A stretch of 64,000 bases of DNA, taken from DIGJ01 sp036658435 (GTDB lineage Bacteria > Bacillota > Clostridia > Lachnospirales > Lachnospiraceae). The stretch's first letter is position 1, and each line of letters starts with the position of its first letter. The position numbers were made by a program, and so were the translations under genes. Location: NCBI GenBank assembly GCA_036658435.1, contig JAVXEO010000003.1, positions 5,033-69,032 of the forward strand. Direction: 5' to 3'. The notes under the pieces are model-generated. The model made no database searches. It was given only the letters and a program-made list of their open reading frames with translations, and had not been told where the DNA came from. This document shows, one piece after another, positions 41,589-51,153 of this stretch.

Positions 41589-44030
41589 ATGAACACACCA
41601 TTGTCGTGGATAAAAGCCTATGTGCCCCAACTTGACTGCACTGCACAAGAATATACAGATGCAATGACACTAACCGGAACAAAAGTAGAAGGCTTTCAGC
41701 ACTTAGATAAAAATTTGGAAAAAATTGTAGTAGGTAAAATTATAAAAATAGAAAAACATCCGGACGCAGATAAACTGATTGTATGCCAGGTTCAGATATC
41801 AGAAGAAGGAGAACAGGTACAGATTGTAACCGGAGCTCCCAATGTAAAAGAGGGAGATAAGGTACCGGTGGTTTTAGACGGAGGCTGCGTAGCAGCGGGT
41901 GCACACGATAACGAACCCCATCCCAATGGAATTAAGATAAAAAAAGGAAAACTTCGGGGAATAGAATCCTTTGGTATGATGTGTTCTATTCAAGAACTGG
42001 GATCTACCAGGGAGATGTATCCCGATGCGGCGGAAGATGGAATCTATATTTTAAGTGATAACGATACTTATAAAGAGGCTAAGATAGGAAGCAGTGTTCC
42101 GGAATTACTGGGTCTTCAGGACGTAGTATTTGAATATGAAATCACATCAAACCGTGTAGACTGTTTTGCTGTGATAGGAATCGCAAGAGAAGCAGCGGCA
42201 ACTTTTGGAAAGCCGTTTGTGCCTCCTGTGATAAAAGAAACCGGAAATAGTGAAAATGCAAAGGACTTTATATCCGCAGAAATCAAGGATACGGACTTGT
42301 GCTCCCGCTATGTAGCAAGAATTGTAAAAAACATTAAACTCGCTTCCTCTCCGGAATGGATGCAGAGAAGACTGGCAGCGGCAGGAATTCGTCCAATTAA
42401 CAACATTGTTGACATTACAAACTACGTAATGGAAGAGTTTGGACAGCCTATGCATGCCTATGATTTTGACACCATAGCCGGAAAAAAGATTATAGTAAGA
42501 CGCGCCCTGGAGGGGGAAAAATTTCAAACTTTAGACGAACAGGAAAGAACATTGGATGCCTCTACTCTTATGATTTGTGATGGCGAAAAAGCAATTGGAA
42601 TAGCCGGAATTATGGGGGGAGAAAATTCTAAAATTACAGATGAAGTGAAAACCTTGGTTTTTGAGGCCGCTTGCTTTGATGGAACCAATATTCGTTTAAC
42701 CGGAAAAAAATTAGGAATGCGTACCGACGCACAGGCAAAGTTTGAAAAAGGTCTGGATCCCAATAATGCGAAGATTGCAATGGACCGTGCCTGTGAATTA
42801 ATAGAAGAACTTGGAGCCGGTGAAGTAGTTGGAGGCTGTGTGGATATTTATCCTCAAGTCAGACAGCCGAAGAGAGTGGGCTATCATGTAGAGAAAATCA
42901 ATGCTCTTTTGGGAACGGATATAAAAGAGGCAGAGATGGTGGGCTACTTTAAAAAGATTGATTTAGAGGTAGACGAGCAGAAAAAAGAATTATTGATACC
43001 AACCTGGCGCCAGGACATCCATCGTCTTGCAGATGTTGCAGAAGAAGTAGCTCGTTTTTATGGATATGAAAATATCCCAATGACACTTCCAAAAGGGGAA
43101 ATCACCCATGGAAAGCTGTCCTATAAACTGACCATTGAGAAATTAGTTCGAAGTGCGGCGGAAAGCCATGGATTTACCGAAGGGATGACCTATTCTTTTG
43201 AAAGTCCTAAAGTGTTTGATAAATTACGCATTTCACCGGATGACCTTCTGCGAAAGGCAATTGTAATTTCAAATCCACTAGGAGAAGATTTTAGCGTTAT
43301 GAGAACCCTTCCCCTGAACGGAATGCTTAACTCACTGGCAACCAATTATAATAGAAGAAACAAAGAAGTACGGTTATATGAGATTGCTAATATTTATCTT
43401 CCAAAAGCACTTCCTCTGGTGGAACTTCCTGAGGAAAGAACCCAGCTTACTCTTGGAATGTATGGAAGTGGTGATTTCTTTGATATGAAGGGAGCCGCCG
43501 AAATGGTATTGGAACGATGCGGACTTAACGGAATAATAGAATACAATCCAAAAGCAGAAAAGGATTTTCTACATCCGGGCCGCCAGGCGAACATCATCTA
43601 TGAAGGTACGGTAATTGGGTATCTTGGGGAGGTTCATCCGGAAGTATGCGATAATTATGGAATCGGAACCAAGGCATATATCGCGGTAATTGACTTACCT
43701 TATGTTGTAGAGAAGGCAAAATTTACTAAGAAATTCAAAGCAATTGGAAGATTTCCCGGAGTAACAAGAGATATTTCCATGGTAATGAAAAAAGATATTT
43801 TAGTAGGCCAGATAGAAGAAATTATTCGTAAACAAGGGGGAAAACTGCTGGAAAGTTATCATCTTTTTGATATCTATGAAGGTGCACAGATTAAAGAAGG
43901 ATATAAATCCGTTGCTTATACCATTTCCTTCCGTGCAGAGGACAGAACCCTGGAAGACAAAGAAGTATCCGCTGTAATGAGTAAAATTCTAAAGGGTCTT
44001 GGGGATCTGGGAATTGAACTTCGCCAGTGA
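41589..44030 (+). CDS. pheT: Phenylalanyl-tRNA synthetase beta subunit
   Basis: The domain order is that of bacterial PheT: an N-terminal tRNA-binding domain (KIEKHPDADKLIVCQV), B3/B4 editing domain (RYVARIVKNIKLA, later GIRPINNIVDITNYVM), B5 (VPTWRQDIHRLADVAEEVAR-like region at about residue 475), the catalytic-like domain and a C-terminal ferredoxin-fold anticodon-binding domain (RFPGVTRDISMVM to the end). It holds the editing function and tRNA anticodon contact. It is 813 residues and starts 31 bases after pheS. Confidence 0.97.
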   Translation: MNTPLSWIKAYVPQLDCTAQEYTDAMTLTGTKVEGFQHLDKNLEKIVVGKIIKIEKHPDADKLIVCQVQISEEGEQVQIVTGAPNVKEGDKVPVVLDGGCVAAGAHDNEPHPNGIKIKKGKLRGIESFGMMCSIQELGSTREMYPDAAEDGIYILSDNDTYKEAKIGSSVPELLGLQDVVFEYEITSNRVDCFAVIGIAREAAATFGKPFVPPVIKETGNSENAKDFISAEIKDTDLCSRYVARIVKNIKLASSPEWMQRRLAAAGIRPINNIVDITNYVMEEFGQPMHAYDFDTIAGKKIIVRRALEGEKFQTLDEQERTLDASTLMICDGEKAIGIAGIMGGENSKITDEVKTLVFEAACFDGTNIRLTGKKLGMRTDAQAKFEKGLDPNNAKIAMDRACELIEELGAGEVVGGCVDIYPQVRQPKRVGYHVEKINALLGTDIKEAEMVGYFKKIDLEVDEQKKELLIPTWRQDIHRLADVAEEVARFYGYENIPMTLPKGEITHGKLSYKLTIEKLVRSAAESHGFTEGMTYSFESPKVFDKLRISPDDLLRKAIVISNPLGEDFSVMRTLPLNGMLNSLATNYNRRNKEVRLYEIANIYLPKALPLVELPEERTQLTLGMYGSGDFFDMKGAAEMVLERCGLNGIIEYNPKAEKDFLHPGRQANIIYEGTVIGYLGEVHPEVCDNYGIGTKAYIAVIDLPYVVEKAKFTKKFKAIGRFPGVTRDISMVMKKDILVGQIEEIIRKQGGKLLESYHLFDIYEGAQIKEGYKSVAYTISFRAEDRTLEDKEVSAVMSKILKGLGDLGIELRQ

Positions 44031-44073
44031 TGGAATAAACGAGAAATAAAAAAAGAAAACGAGGATAAAAAGA

Positions 44074-46101
44074 GTGAAAATAGAGAGAGAGAAGTTTAAA
44101 CGTTCCAAGGTAAACCTAAGCAAAAGAATTACGCTGCTTATTTTGCCATTATTATTACTTGCTGTAGTTTCGACGGTAATGCTTAGTGTACTGAAAATGG
44201 AAGGCAAAATTGAAAAAGATGCAATCAACGTAGTGGAAGCCAGTGCACAGGCAGCAATCAATAGTATGAATGGAAAACTTGGGGGAGTACTGGAAGAATT
44301 TAATGTAGCTGCAAGAATGGTTTCCGGTGGAAAGATGTCAGATGAACAGCTTCTCCATGCGCTAGAAGCAACCAGCGGAAAGAACGACATGTATCCCAAT
44401 GGGATTTATCTGGCAAAAAAAGATGGAACTTTCTTTGATGCAGCCGGTTGGGTTCCGGAACCGGACTATGACGCAACCACAAGAGACTGGTATGTGGAAG
44501 GACTAAAGAATACAGAAGACTTTGTGTTTGGAGAACCCTATACGGATGCAACAACAGGCGGCACGGTAATTACAGCCGCCATGAATGTTTCCGCAGGAAT
44601 AGGACAGGAAGCCGTAATTGCTGCGGATGTACCTCTTGACTTTATTGTTGATTATGTAAAAGAACTTTCCTTTTACAATGGCAAAGGGTATGGGTTTATT
44701 ATAGACAGAACCAATGGACAGATTGTGGTTGAAAATGGAAGAGAAAAAGGAAAGTATGGAATATCCGGGGATGCAGACTCTTTCTATAAAAATGTAGCCG
44801 CAATTGCTGCGGAAGGAAAAGAAAGTACGGAAAAAGTAAAGGGTGATCACGGCATCTATTTTACAAACAGTATGGCCCTTGAAGGAACCAACTGGATGCT
44901 GGTATGCTATACTTCCGAATACACCGCAATAAAAAAGGATGTAGAGAACCTGTATAAAGAAGTTGGAATTATGGCGCTTATTATTTTAGTTTTCATCGCA
45001 ATTGTGATAACTTGTCTTATCCGTTTGAAGTCAAAACAGATTGAAAAGGTTACCATGGCCATTGAAAAAATTTCGGAAGGTGATTTCGCTCAGGAACTGG
45101 TAATCCGAAGCACCGATGAAATCGGAGTTATGACCCATTCTCTGGATGGCTTTATAATAAAAATGCAGAGAATGATTAAAACATTACGGGAAATTGGAAA
45201 AGGAATTTATTCACAGGCGGATCAGACCATGAATATGAGCGGGGAGCTTGCAAAATCCAGTAGCAACCAGTATAACAGTATGAATGAAATGATTCGCACC
45301 TTGGAACAGCTGGCAAAAAGTATTGAAGAAATTGCCCAGGGATCTACTTCTCTTGCTACGAATGTAGGCTCCACCAATGAAAGATGCAAGGAAGCCAATG
45401 ATGTCTTAATGGAAACCGTGTCCCTTTCTGAAAGTGGAAGAAATGAAATGCGGGAAGTTAAGGTTTCTATGGATGACATTCAAAAGACCATTGATGAACT
45501 GGAAAATGCCGTAGAAAAAGTTGGAGAAAACATGAAAAAGGTAGTTTCTATGGCGGATGTAATCGGAGATATTGCAAGCCAGACCAACCTTTTATCTTTA
45601 AATGCTTCCATTGAAGCAGCAAGAGCCGGAGAAGCAGGAAAAGGATTTGCAGTGGTTGCCCAGGAAATTGGAAACCTTGCCATAAACAGTACCAAAAGTG
45701 TTGCGGATATTAAGATGGTTACCGATGGAATTGGGACCTTGGTAGAAGAAATGGTAGAAAAGATGAACCAAAGTGTAGCGGTTATTTCCGGCTGCAGTGG
45801 AGTCGTAGATAAGACCAGTGTGACCTTTGAAGATATTAACCAAAAGGTTATTGACACCAAAGAACATGTACTTTCCATTATAGGAAGCATCGGAGAACTG
45901 GATCAAATCAGCCAGTCCCTGGCGGCCATTACCGAAGAACAGTCCGCCTCCAGTGAAGAAATGCTGGCAACCAGCGAATTGATTTTAGACCATTCCGGTA
46001 GGGTAAAAGATACGGCAGACCAGGGAGAAGATTCAGCACAAGACCTGTTAAAAGCAGTAACAGACCTAGAAGAAATACTTGCATTCTTTCAATATAATTA
46101 A
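44074..46101 (+). CDS. Methyl-accepting chemotaxis protein with dCache-type sensor
   Basis: GTG 44074 follows GAGGATAAAAA. A first membrane helix (TLLILPLLLLAVVSTVML) leads to an outer Cache-like sensor (about residues 50-290) with GWVPEPDYDATTRDWYVEGL and TTGGTVITAAMNV, then a second helix (IMALIILVFIAIVITCLI), a HAMP domain and a long coiled signalling domain with the CheA/CheW tip QTNLLSLNASIEAARAGEAG (about 502). Cache sensors of this type bind small molecules such as amino acids. No other chemotaxis or flagellar gene is in the window. It follows pheT by 43 bases without a clear terminator. Confidence 0.94.
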   Translation: MKIEREKFKRSKVNLSKRITLLILPLLLLAVVSTVMLSVLKMEGKIEKDAINVVEASAQAAINSMNGKLGGVLEEFNVAARMVSGGKMSDEQLLHALEATSGKNDMYPNGIYLAKKDGTFFDAAGWVPEPDYDATTRDWYVEGLKNTEDFVFGEPYTDATTGGTVITAAMNVSAGIGQEAVIAADVPLDFIVDYVKELSFYNGKGYGFIIDRTNGQIVVENGREKGKYGISGDADSFYKNVAAIAAEGKESTEKVKGDHGIYFTNSMALEGTNWMLVCYTSEYTAIKKDVENLYKEVGIMALIILVFIAIVITCLIRLKSKQIEKVTMAIEKISEGDFAQELVIRSTDEIGVMTHSLDGFIIKMQRMIKTLREIGKGIYSQADQTMNMSGELAKSSSNQYNSMNEMIRTLEQLAKSIEEIAQGSTSLATNVGSTNERCKEANDVLMETVSLSESGRNEMREVKVSMDDIQKTIDELENAVEKVGENMKKVVSMADVIGDIASQTNLLSLNASIEAARAGEAGKGFAVVAQEIGNLAINSTKSVADIKMVTDGIGTLVEEMVEKMNQSVAVISGCSGVVDKTSVTFEDINQKVIDTKEHVLSIIGSIGELDQISQSLAAITEEQSASSEEMLATSELILDHSGRVKDTADQGEDSAQDLLKAVTDLEEILAFFQYN

Positions 46102-46122
46102 AACCTTAGTAGGGAGCAACGT

Positions 46123-46599
46123 ATGTGGAATAGAAAAAACCATAAAAAATGGATACATCAGTTGGCATGGATACTCTTTATTATATATATAGCCTGTATG
46201 GCATACTTCTTGTTTTTTAGTGAAGATTTGAATCGAACAAGAGGAAATTATGAGTACAACCTAATCTTATTTAAAGAGATTCAAAGAGGAATCTGGTGCT
46301 ATACCCATGGTATAAAACCGTACTTTTTTCTGAATGTTATTATGAATGTGGCAGCTTTTATTCCATTTGGTTTTATTCTTCCTATTATTAGCCCAAAGAA
46401 ACCGAAGTTTATAAATATTTTAGTGTCGGGCTTTGAACTGACTCTGGTAATTGAAACCATACAACTACTGCTAAAAGTGGGCTGTTTTGATGTGGATGAT
46501 ATGCTTCTTAATACGGTGGGAGCCGTAATGGGGTACTTTTTGCTTGTACTTTGTAAACATTTTGATTCTAGAAGAATAAAAAAACAAAAAGGAGAGTAG
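46123..46599 (+). CDS. VanZ-family membrane protein (158 aa)
   Basis: The VanZ-like pattern is present: LAWILFIIYIACMAYFLFFS, then FFLNVIMNVAAFIPFGFILP, GFELTLVIETIQLLLKVG and FDVDDMLLNTVGAVMGYFLL. VanZ proteins modify resistance to some glycopeptides but most have unknown roles. A ribosome site AGGGAG lies before ATG 46123. It is probably co-transcribed with the next gene. Confidence 0.85.
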   Translation: MWNRKNHKKWIHQLAWILFIIYIACMAYFLFFSEDLNRTRGNYEYNLILFKEIQRGIWCYTHGIKPYFFLNVIMNVAAFIPFGFILPIISPKKPKFINILVSGFELTLVIETIQLLLKVGCFDVDDMLLNTVGAVMGYFLLVLCKHFDSRRIKKQKGE

Positions 46600-46605
46600 G
46601 AGAAC

Positions 46606-46968
46606 ATGGCTGAAAAAAAGGGAAAAGAACGCTATCGCAGAATACAAAAACGAAAACATAAAAACTTCAAGTTTTCAGATAAAGTGCACCCTAAAAAAGG
46701 GATTCTGTCCTTTGTTTTTGGCATCCTGGGAATGCTTACCCTCCTTATAACCAGTTATCTATCTTTTCGGGCAAAAGGAAATGCCGGAATGCTTATAGGA
46801 CTAGCCGGCTTTATTGCATTTATGCTATCCATTGCAGGGGTTGTTCTGGCAATTCTTGCCCTTCGCCAAAAAGATATCCACTACCGTTTTCCGGTTATGG
46901 GAGGAATTCTCTGTGGAATGCTTTTGCTGGGATATTTTGTTATGTATACATTGGGAGCCATTTTATAA
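46606..46968 (+). CDS. Small membrane protein, 120 aa, unknown
   Basis: A basic head (RYRRIQKRKHKNFKFSDKVH) is followed by three hydrophobic segments (GILSFVFGILGMLTLLITSY, AGMLIGLAGFIAFMLSIAG, PVMGGILCGMLLLGYFVMYT). It looks like a clostridial small membrane protein with a DUF assignment that I cannot confirm. The terminator stem overlaps its last codons. Confidence 0.65.
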   Translation: MAEKKGKERYRRIQKRKHKNFKFSDKVHPKKGILSFVFGILGMLTLLITSYLSFRAKGNAGMLIGLAGFIAFMLSIAGVVLAILALRQKDIHYRFPVMGGILCGMLLLGYFVMYTLGAIL

Positions 46969-46980
46969 TGGCTCTTTTTT
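46955..46980 (+). terminator. Intrinsic terminator overlapping a stop codon
   Basis: GAGCCATT/AATGGCTC (46955-46962 with 46967-46974) with a four-base loop is followed by six T. The stem starts within the last codons and includes the stop. Confidence 0.88.
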
Positions 46981-47009
46981 ATGTAATAGGAGCACTTTCC
47001 TATTACATA
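46980..47009 (+). repeat. Dispersed hairpin element, copy B (hairpin 1 only, reversed)
   Basis: TATGTAATAGGA/TCCTATTACATA (46980-46991 with 46998-47009) has the loop GCACTT, which is the reverse complement of the AAGTGC found in copies A and C. The second module is absent. It starts at the end of the terminator T run. Confidence 0.85.
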
Positions 47010-47029
47010 AAAACGATATTTGCTATATT

Positions 47030-47077
47030 TTAAGAAAAATTAAGGTTTCTGTAAGGACTAAAGATAAAAGATATGAT
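47030..47077 (+). promoter_or_regulatory. Candidate response-regulator-activated promoter
   Basis: Direct repeats TTAAG (47030), TTAAGG (47040) and GTAAGG (47051) are 10 and 11 bases apart, the helical spacing used by OmpR-family dimers. A TATGAT hexamer at 47072-47077 lies 15 bases after the third repeat and no good -35 hexamer is seen, as expected for an activator-dependent promoter. Confidence 0.5.
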
Positions 47078-47118
47078 ACCATGAAAATAGATGTTATGGA
47101 GAGGTGGATGATTTTTCT

Positions 47119-47820
47119 ATGGACGAAATCAAGATTTTAGTTGTAGATGATGACAGAGAGATTGCGGATTTAGTGGAGATTCATTTAGTGGGGGATGGTT
47201 ATACGGTATTTAAAGCCTATAATGCAAAGGATGGTCTGAAGATATTAGAGGAAGAAGAGATTAAACTTGCAATTTTAGACATTATGATGCCGGATATGGA
47301 TGGAATATCCATGTGTAAAACCATTCGGGAGACCAATTCCATACCAATTATTATGTTAAGTGCAAAGTCAACGGATCTGGATAAGATTGTAGGGCTCAGT
47401 GTGGGAGCCGATGACTATGTGATTAAGCCATTTAACCCATTGGAACTTACAGCACGAGTAAAATCCCAGCTGCGCAGATACACTACATTTAATCCCAATG
47501 CAGGGACACAGCAGGCAGCAAAAGAGATTCATTTAGAGAACCTTATTATTAATAAGGAGAATCATAAAGTTGTTTCTTATGAAAGAGAAGTGAAGCTGAC
47601 CCCCATTGAATTTGACATACTGTATCTTCTTGCCAGCAATATAGGAAAGGTGTTCAGCACAGAAGAAATCTTTCAGCAGGTTTGGAATGAAAAGATGTAT
47701 GAAGCAAATAATACGGTAATGGTGCATATTCGAAGACTGCGGGAAAAGATTGAACTGGATTCCAGAAATGCCATGATTATAAAAACAGTATGGGGAGTGG
47801 GATATAAGATTGAAAAGTGA
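47119..47820 (+). CDS. OmpR/VanR-type response regulator
   Basis: The receiver domain has KILVVDDDREIADLV, the phospho-acceptor Asp in LAILDIMMPDMDGI (about residue 54), the Ser/Thr at MLSAKS and the Lys in VIKPFNPLEL. The C-terminal winged helix shows LTPIEFDILYLLASNIGKVF and NTVMVHIRRLREKIE. ATG 47119 is taken as start; a GTG at 47104 is possible. It overlaps the kinase gene by 11 bases and probably controls the lipoprotein-ABC genes downstream and itself. Confidence 0.93.
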   Translation: MDEIKILVVDDDREIADLVEIHLVGDGYTVFKAYNAKDGLKILEEEEIKLAILDIMMPDMDGISMCKTIRETNSIPIIMLSAKSTDLDKIVGLSVGADDYVIKPFNPLELTARVKSQLRRYTTFNPNAGTQQAAKEIHLENLIINKENHKVVSYEREVKLTPIEFDILYLLASNIGKVFSTEEIFQQVWNEKMYEANNTVMVHIRRLREKIELDSRNAMIIKTVWGVGYKIEK

Positions 47821-49000
47821 GGAAGTAAGTCTAATCAAGAGCTTTCGCTTTAAAATTGTGCTTTATACCTTTTTGAGTCTGATTTACACGGCATTAACCG
47901 AAGGCTTCTTTTATTTTATAATAAAAACACTGGGCTCTTTTTTAAAAACGGATCCCTATTATATTACCCAGGAAAAAACGGCGATTCTTAAGAAATCCAT
48001 GAATACAATTGGCAGTCAGGTGAATGTGATTCCCCCTGCTCAAAAAGAAGAAACCATACCCTATTTGGGACTTTATATCTTTTTGGCAATCGTAGTGGGA
48101 ATTATTTTATTTGTGATTTATTTTTTATTACTTACCAATAAGTTTTCCGCTTATTTAAAGGAAATTGTTCGTGGAATTAACAATATGGCCACGGGAGACC
48201 TGACAACGCGAATCCGAATTAAAGATGAGGATGAATTTGCCATTATTGGGAAAAGGCTGAATGCCATGGCAGACGATATTCGGCTTTTAATAGAAAGCGA
48301 ACGGAAGAATGAAAAAATAAAAAGTGATTTAATTACGAATGTGGCTCATGATTTACGCACCCCTCTGACTTCGATTATTGGATACCTGGATTTGACCATA
48401 CGACAGCCGGACTTAGAAGAGGAGACGCGAAGAAAGTATATACAGGTTGCCTATGATAAGGCACTGCGTCTGGAAAGTCTGATTGGGGATTTGTTTAGTT
48501 ATACGAAATTTAGTTCCGGTGAAATGAAACTCCACATGATTTCTATCAATATCGTTAAACTTATGGAACAGATGCTGGATGAATTCTATCCCGCATTTCA
48601 GGAGGCGGATTTGTGCTGTGAGCTTACAACGGATGAAGAATCGGCAATGGTCATGGGAGACAGTGATATGCTTGCCAGAGCTTTTTCTAATTTAATTGGC
48701 AATGCGGTAAAATATGGAAAATATGGAAAAAATATTCGTATTCGTATCGCGCAAAATGAAAAAGAAGTTTCTGTTTCAATTATTAACTATGGAGAAGTCA
48801 TACCGGAAGGAGACTTACTGTATATATTTGACCGGTTTTACCGTGTTGAAAACTCCAGAAACCTAGACACCGGAGGAAGCGGTTTAGGACTGGCAATTGC
48901 AAAAAAAGCAATACTGATGCATGATGGAATCATTCGTGCCTCTAGCTCCATGGAGGGAACGATATTTGAGGTAACCTTAAAAAAGGAGGACCCAGCGTGA
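47810..49000 (+). CDS. VanS-like sensor histidine kinase
   Basis: Two membrane helices (about residues 12-34 and 84-108) flank a short outer loop of about 50 residues. Then come a HAMP domain (VRGINNMATGDLTTRIRIKD), the H box NVAHDLRTPLTSIIGYLD (His near 180), the N box FSNLIGNAVKYGK and G box GGSGLGLAIAKKAI. The short sensor is typical of kinases that sense a partner membrane protein or antibiotic damage. TTG 47810 lies within the end of the regulator gene. It overlaps the lipoprotein gene by four bases. Confidence 0.93.
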   Translation: MKSEEVSLIKSFRFKIVLYTFLSLIYTALTEGFFYFIIKTLGSFLKTDPYYITQEKTAILKKSMNTIGSQVNVIPPAQKEETIPYLGLYIFLAIVVGIILFVIYFLLLTNKFSAYLKEIVRGINNMATGDLTTRIRIKDEDEFAIIGKRLNAMADDIRLLIESERKNEKIKSDLITNVAHDLRTPLTSIIGYLDLTIRQPDLEEETRRKYIQVAYDKALRLESLIGDLFSYTKFSSGEMKLHMISINIVKLMEQMLDEFYPAFQEADLCCELTTDEESAMVMGDSDMLARAFSNLIGNAVKYGKYGKNIRIRIAQNEKEVSVSIINYGEVIPEGDLLYIFDRFYRVENSRNLDTGGSGLGLAIAKKAILMHDGIIRASSSMEGTIFEVTLKKEDPA

Positions 49001-51153
49001 AAAACAAGATACGTTATATACTAGTTCTGCTTCTGGCAATGGGAACTCTTACCGCTTGTAGTAAGATACAGACCGCAGAGAAGCTCTCAGGAACAATTAA
49101 GGAACAGGGAAAAACAGAAATGGATATACGATCAAAAGATGGAATTCATTTTAAGATATCGCTGGGATATGACGAATTTGTCAAATATGGAAGAGATGCA
49201 CGTCTTCTAATGGAGGGAAACAGTCAGAATAAGGATTTCAAAGGAACGGTTAATCTAAGCTTTGCCTCAGGCGGGGATAAACAGCTGGTATACAAGAAAA
49301 AGGTGAACCTGCCTAAGGGAAAACCTCAGAAAATAGAAATTGCTCTTCCTATGACTTCCGGGGATGGAAGGATTAACTTTGCTTTAAAGGATGAGAAAGG
49401 AGCTCAGATTTTACAGAAGGAAATCAGCGCAGCTATCAGTACCAATGAAGAACTGGTTTGCCTGGGAATTTTAACCCGGGATCCTTCTGCATTTTCACAA
49501 TTTGAAAATGAAAAGATAAAACTTTTTTTCTTATCCGAAACAGAAGTTACAGAAAATGTCCAATGTCTGGACGTATTTGACGGAATTTTGGTGTATGATT
49601 TTGACACCGGACTTTTAAACCAAAAACAAAAACAGGCCATTCGGAATTTTTCGAAAACAGCCTTTGTAAAGAAATTAGATGCCCTTCCTAAAAATCCTCA
49701 GTTTTTGAAGGAATTAACCGGTCAGGAACTAAGTGCAGAACAGAAATCCCGACTGGAACGTGAAAAAGTAGGAGATTCCCTGAATTATACCGCGTATACA
49801 AGCGCCGGTGTAAAGGATGAAAAAAAGATACCGGCAATCGGGAATTACGTAATTACCCTTGCTGTTTATTTATTAATCATAGGACCTCCCCTTTATTTTC
49901 TACTAAAAAAAATAGACAAACCCAATGCGTTATGGTTAGCGGTTCCGATTTTGTCCATTGCCTTTACTTTGATTATTTATGAACTGGGAATGACATCCAG
50001 ACAGACGAAACCTCAGGTTGGCTATTTGATTACCACAGACAGGAAGGATGATTTTACAGAAGAAAGTATATATTTTTCTATGCTGTCTCCCTTTAATGAA
50101 GAATATGAAGTAAGCCTTCCTAAAGAATATAACATAAGCTCTTACAATATGGATATGGGGTATGGGGGAAACGGCTTTTCTTTGGGAAATCACGGGATTA
50201 GTACCACAATTTGTTTGAATGAAAAAGAGACAAAGATAGAAATAAAAGACAATGGAGCCTTTGCAGCCGGTTATTATCGAGGAAAGAGGATTCTGGAAAA
50301 GGGAGGAAACCTTTCGGGCAATCTTCACATGACCTTTGATTACCAAATCGAAGGCAGTATAACCAATACAACCGGATATGATTTGAGTAATGCTAGTCTT
50401 TGCGTGGGGAATGTATACCTTATGCTGGGAGAACTGAAAAAAGGAGAAACCCGCTCTATAAAAGATGCCAATGAAAAATATCTGCCAAGTTCCGCTTCTT
50501 TATATGCAGGAAAAACTTTGGAGGAACTGGCAGGGGGAAATCCAAACACAACCAAGACAGAGAACCAGGTTTCCCGCATATATAATGCATACCAGTATTT
50601 TATGGATAAACGGATGTCCTCCTTTACAAAAGAAGAAGTTGTTTTGGTTGGATTTGCATTGGATGAAAAGGAGCCAGGCCTTTTTCAAAATAGTGAAATT
50701 ACAAAAGATGGAATCCGGATGATTACCATTCCCGGAACGGTGGATTATACCACCAATGGAAAAGAACTGATTCCAACCATTGACACCTATATGAAGGCGG
50801 AGAATGGGACTTACTATGATGCTTATCGCTATATGGGCGAAGAGACCATGAAATTTGAAGTAAACTTTCCTAAAGAAGATAAAATTGTAAGTCTTTTTTA
50901 CTCTGAAAAATTAAATGGAGAATTCCATAAAGAAAGTTGGAATGGATTCTATGGTATCGTGAAAGCATACAACTATTATACCGAAGCCTATGACGTTATT
51001 TTTAAGGGCGGAGAAGAAAAAGAGATCCAAAATGTGAGTTCTTATTTAAATCAAGAGAACCAAATGATGCTGATACTGGAATCGGATATGGACGCTGTAG
51101 ATAAGAAAAGTATAACCGTACCGGTTATTTCAGCAATCAGGGAGGTGCAGTGA
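48997..51153 (+). CDS. Large membrane lipoprotein linked to the ABC exporter (718 aa)
   Basis: GTG 48997 overlaps the kinase stop. A lipoprotein signal ends with the lipobox LTAC (Cys 21). About 260 outer residues follow, then two membrane helices (NYVITLAVYLLIIGPPLYFL, about 283-302; ALWLAVPILSIAFTLIIYEL, about 312-331) and an outer beta-rich region of about 380 residues. The layout recalls GldG-type partners of ABC-2 exporters, but no family is certain. By coupling with the kinase before and the ATPase after, it may be a sensor or substrate-binding part. Confidence 0.65.
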   Translation: MKNKIRYILVLLLAMGTLTACSKIQTAEKLSGTIKEQGKTEMDIRSKDGIHFKISLGYDEFVKYGRDARLLMEGNSQNKDFKGTVNLSFASGGDKQLVYKKKVNLPKGKPQKIEIALPMTSGDGRINFALKDEKGAQILQKEISAAISTNEELVCLGILTRDPSAFSQFENEKIKLFFLSETEVTENVQCLDVFDGILVYDFDTGLLNQKQKQAIRNFSKTAFVKKLDALPKNPQFLKELTGQELSAEQKSRLEREKVGDSLNYTAYTSAGVKDEKKIPAIGNYVITLAVYLLIIGPPLYFLLKKIDKPNALWLAVPILSIAFTLIIYELGMTSRQTKPQVGYLITTDRKDDFTEESIYFSMLSPFNEEYEVSLPKEYNISSYNMDMGYGGNGFSLGNHGISTTICLNEKETKIEIKDNGAFAAGYYRGKRILEKGGNLSGNLHMTFDYQIEGSITNTTGYDLSNASLCVGNVYLMLGELKKGETRSIKDANEKYLPSSASLYAGKTLEELAGGNPNTTKTENQVSRIYNAYQYFMDKRMSSFTKEEVVLVGFALDEKEPGLFQNSEITKDGIRMITIPGTVDYTTNGKELIPTIDTYMKAENGTYYDAYRYMGEETMKFEVNFPKEDKIVSLFYSEKLNGEFHKESWNGFYGIVKAYNYYTEAYDVIFKGGEEKEIQNVSSYLNQENQMMLILESDMDAVDKKSITVPVISAIREVQ

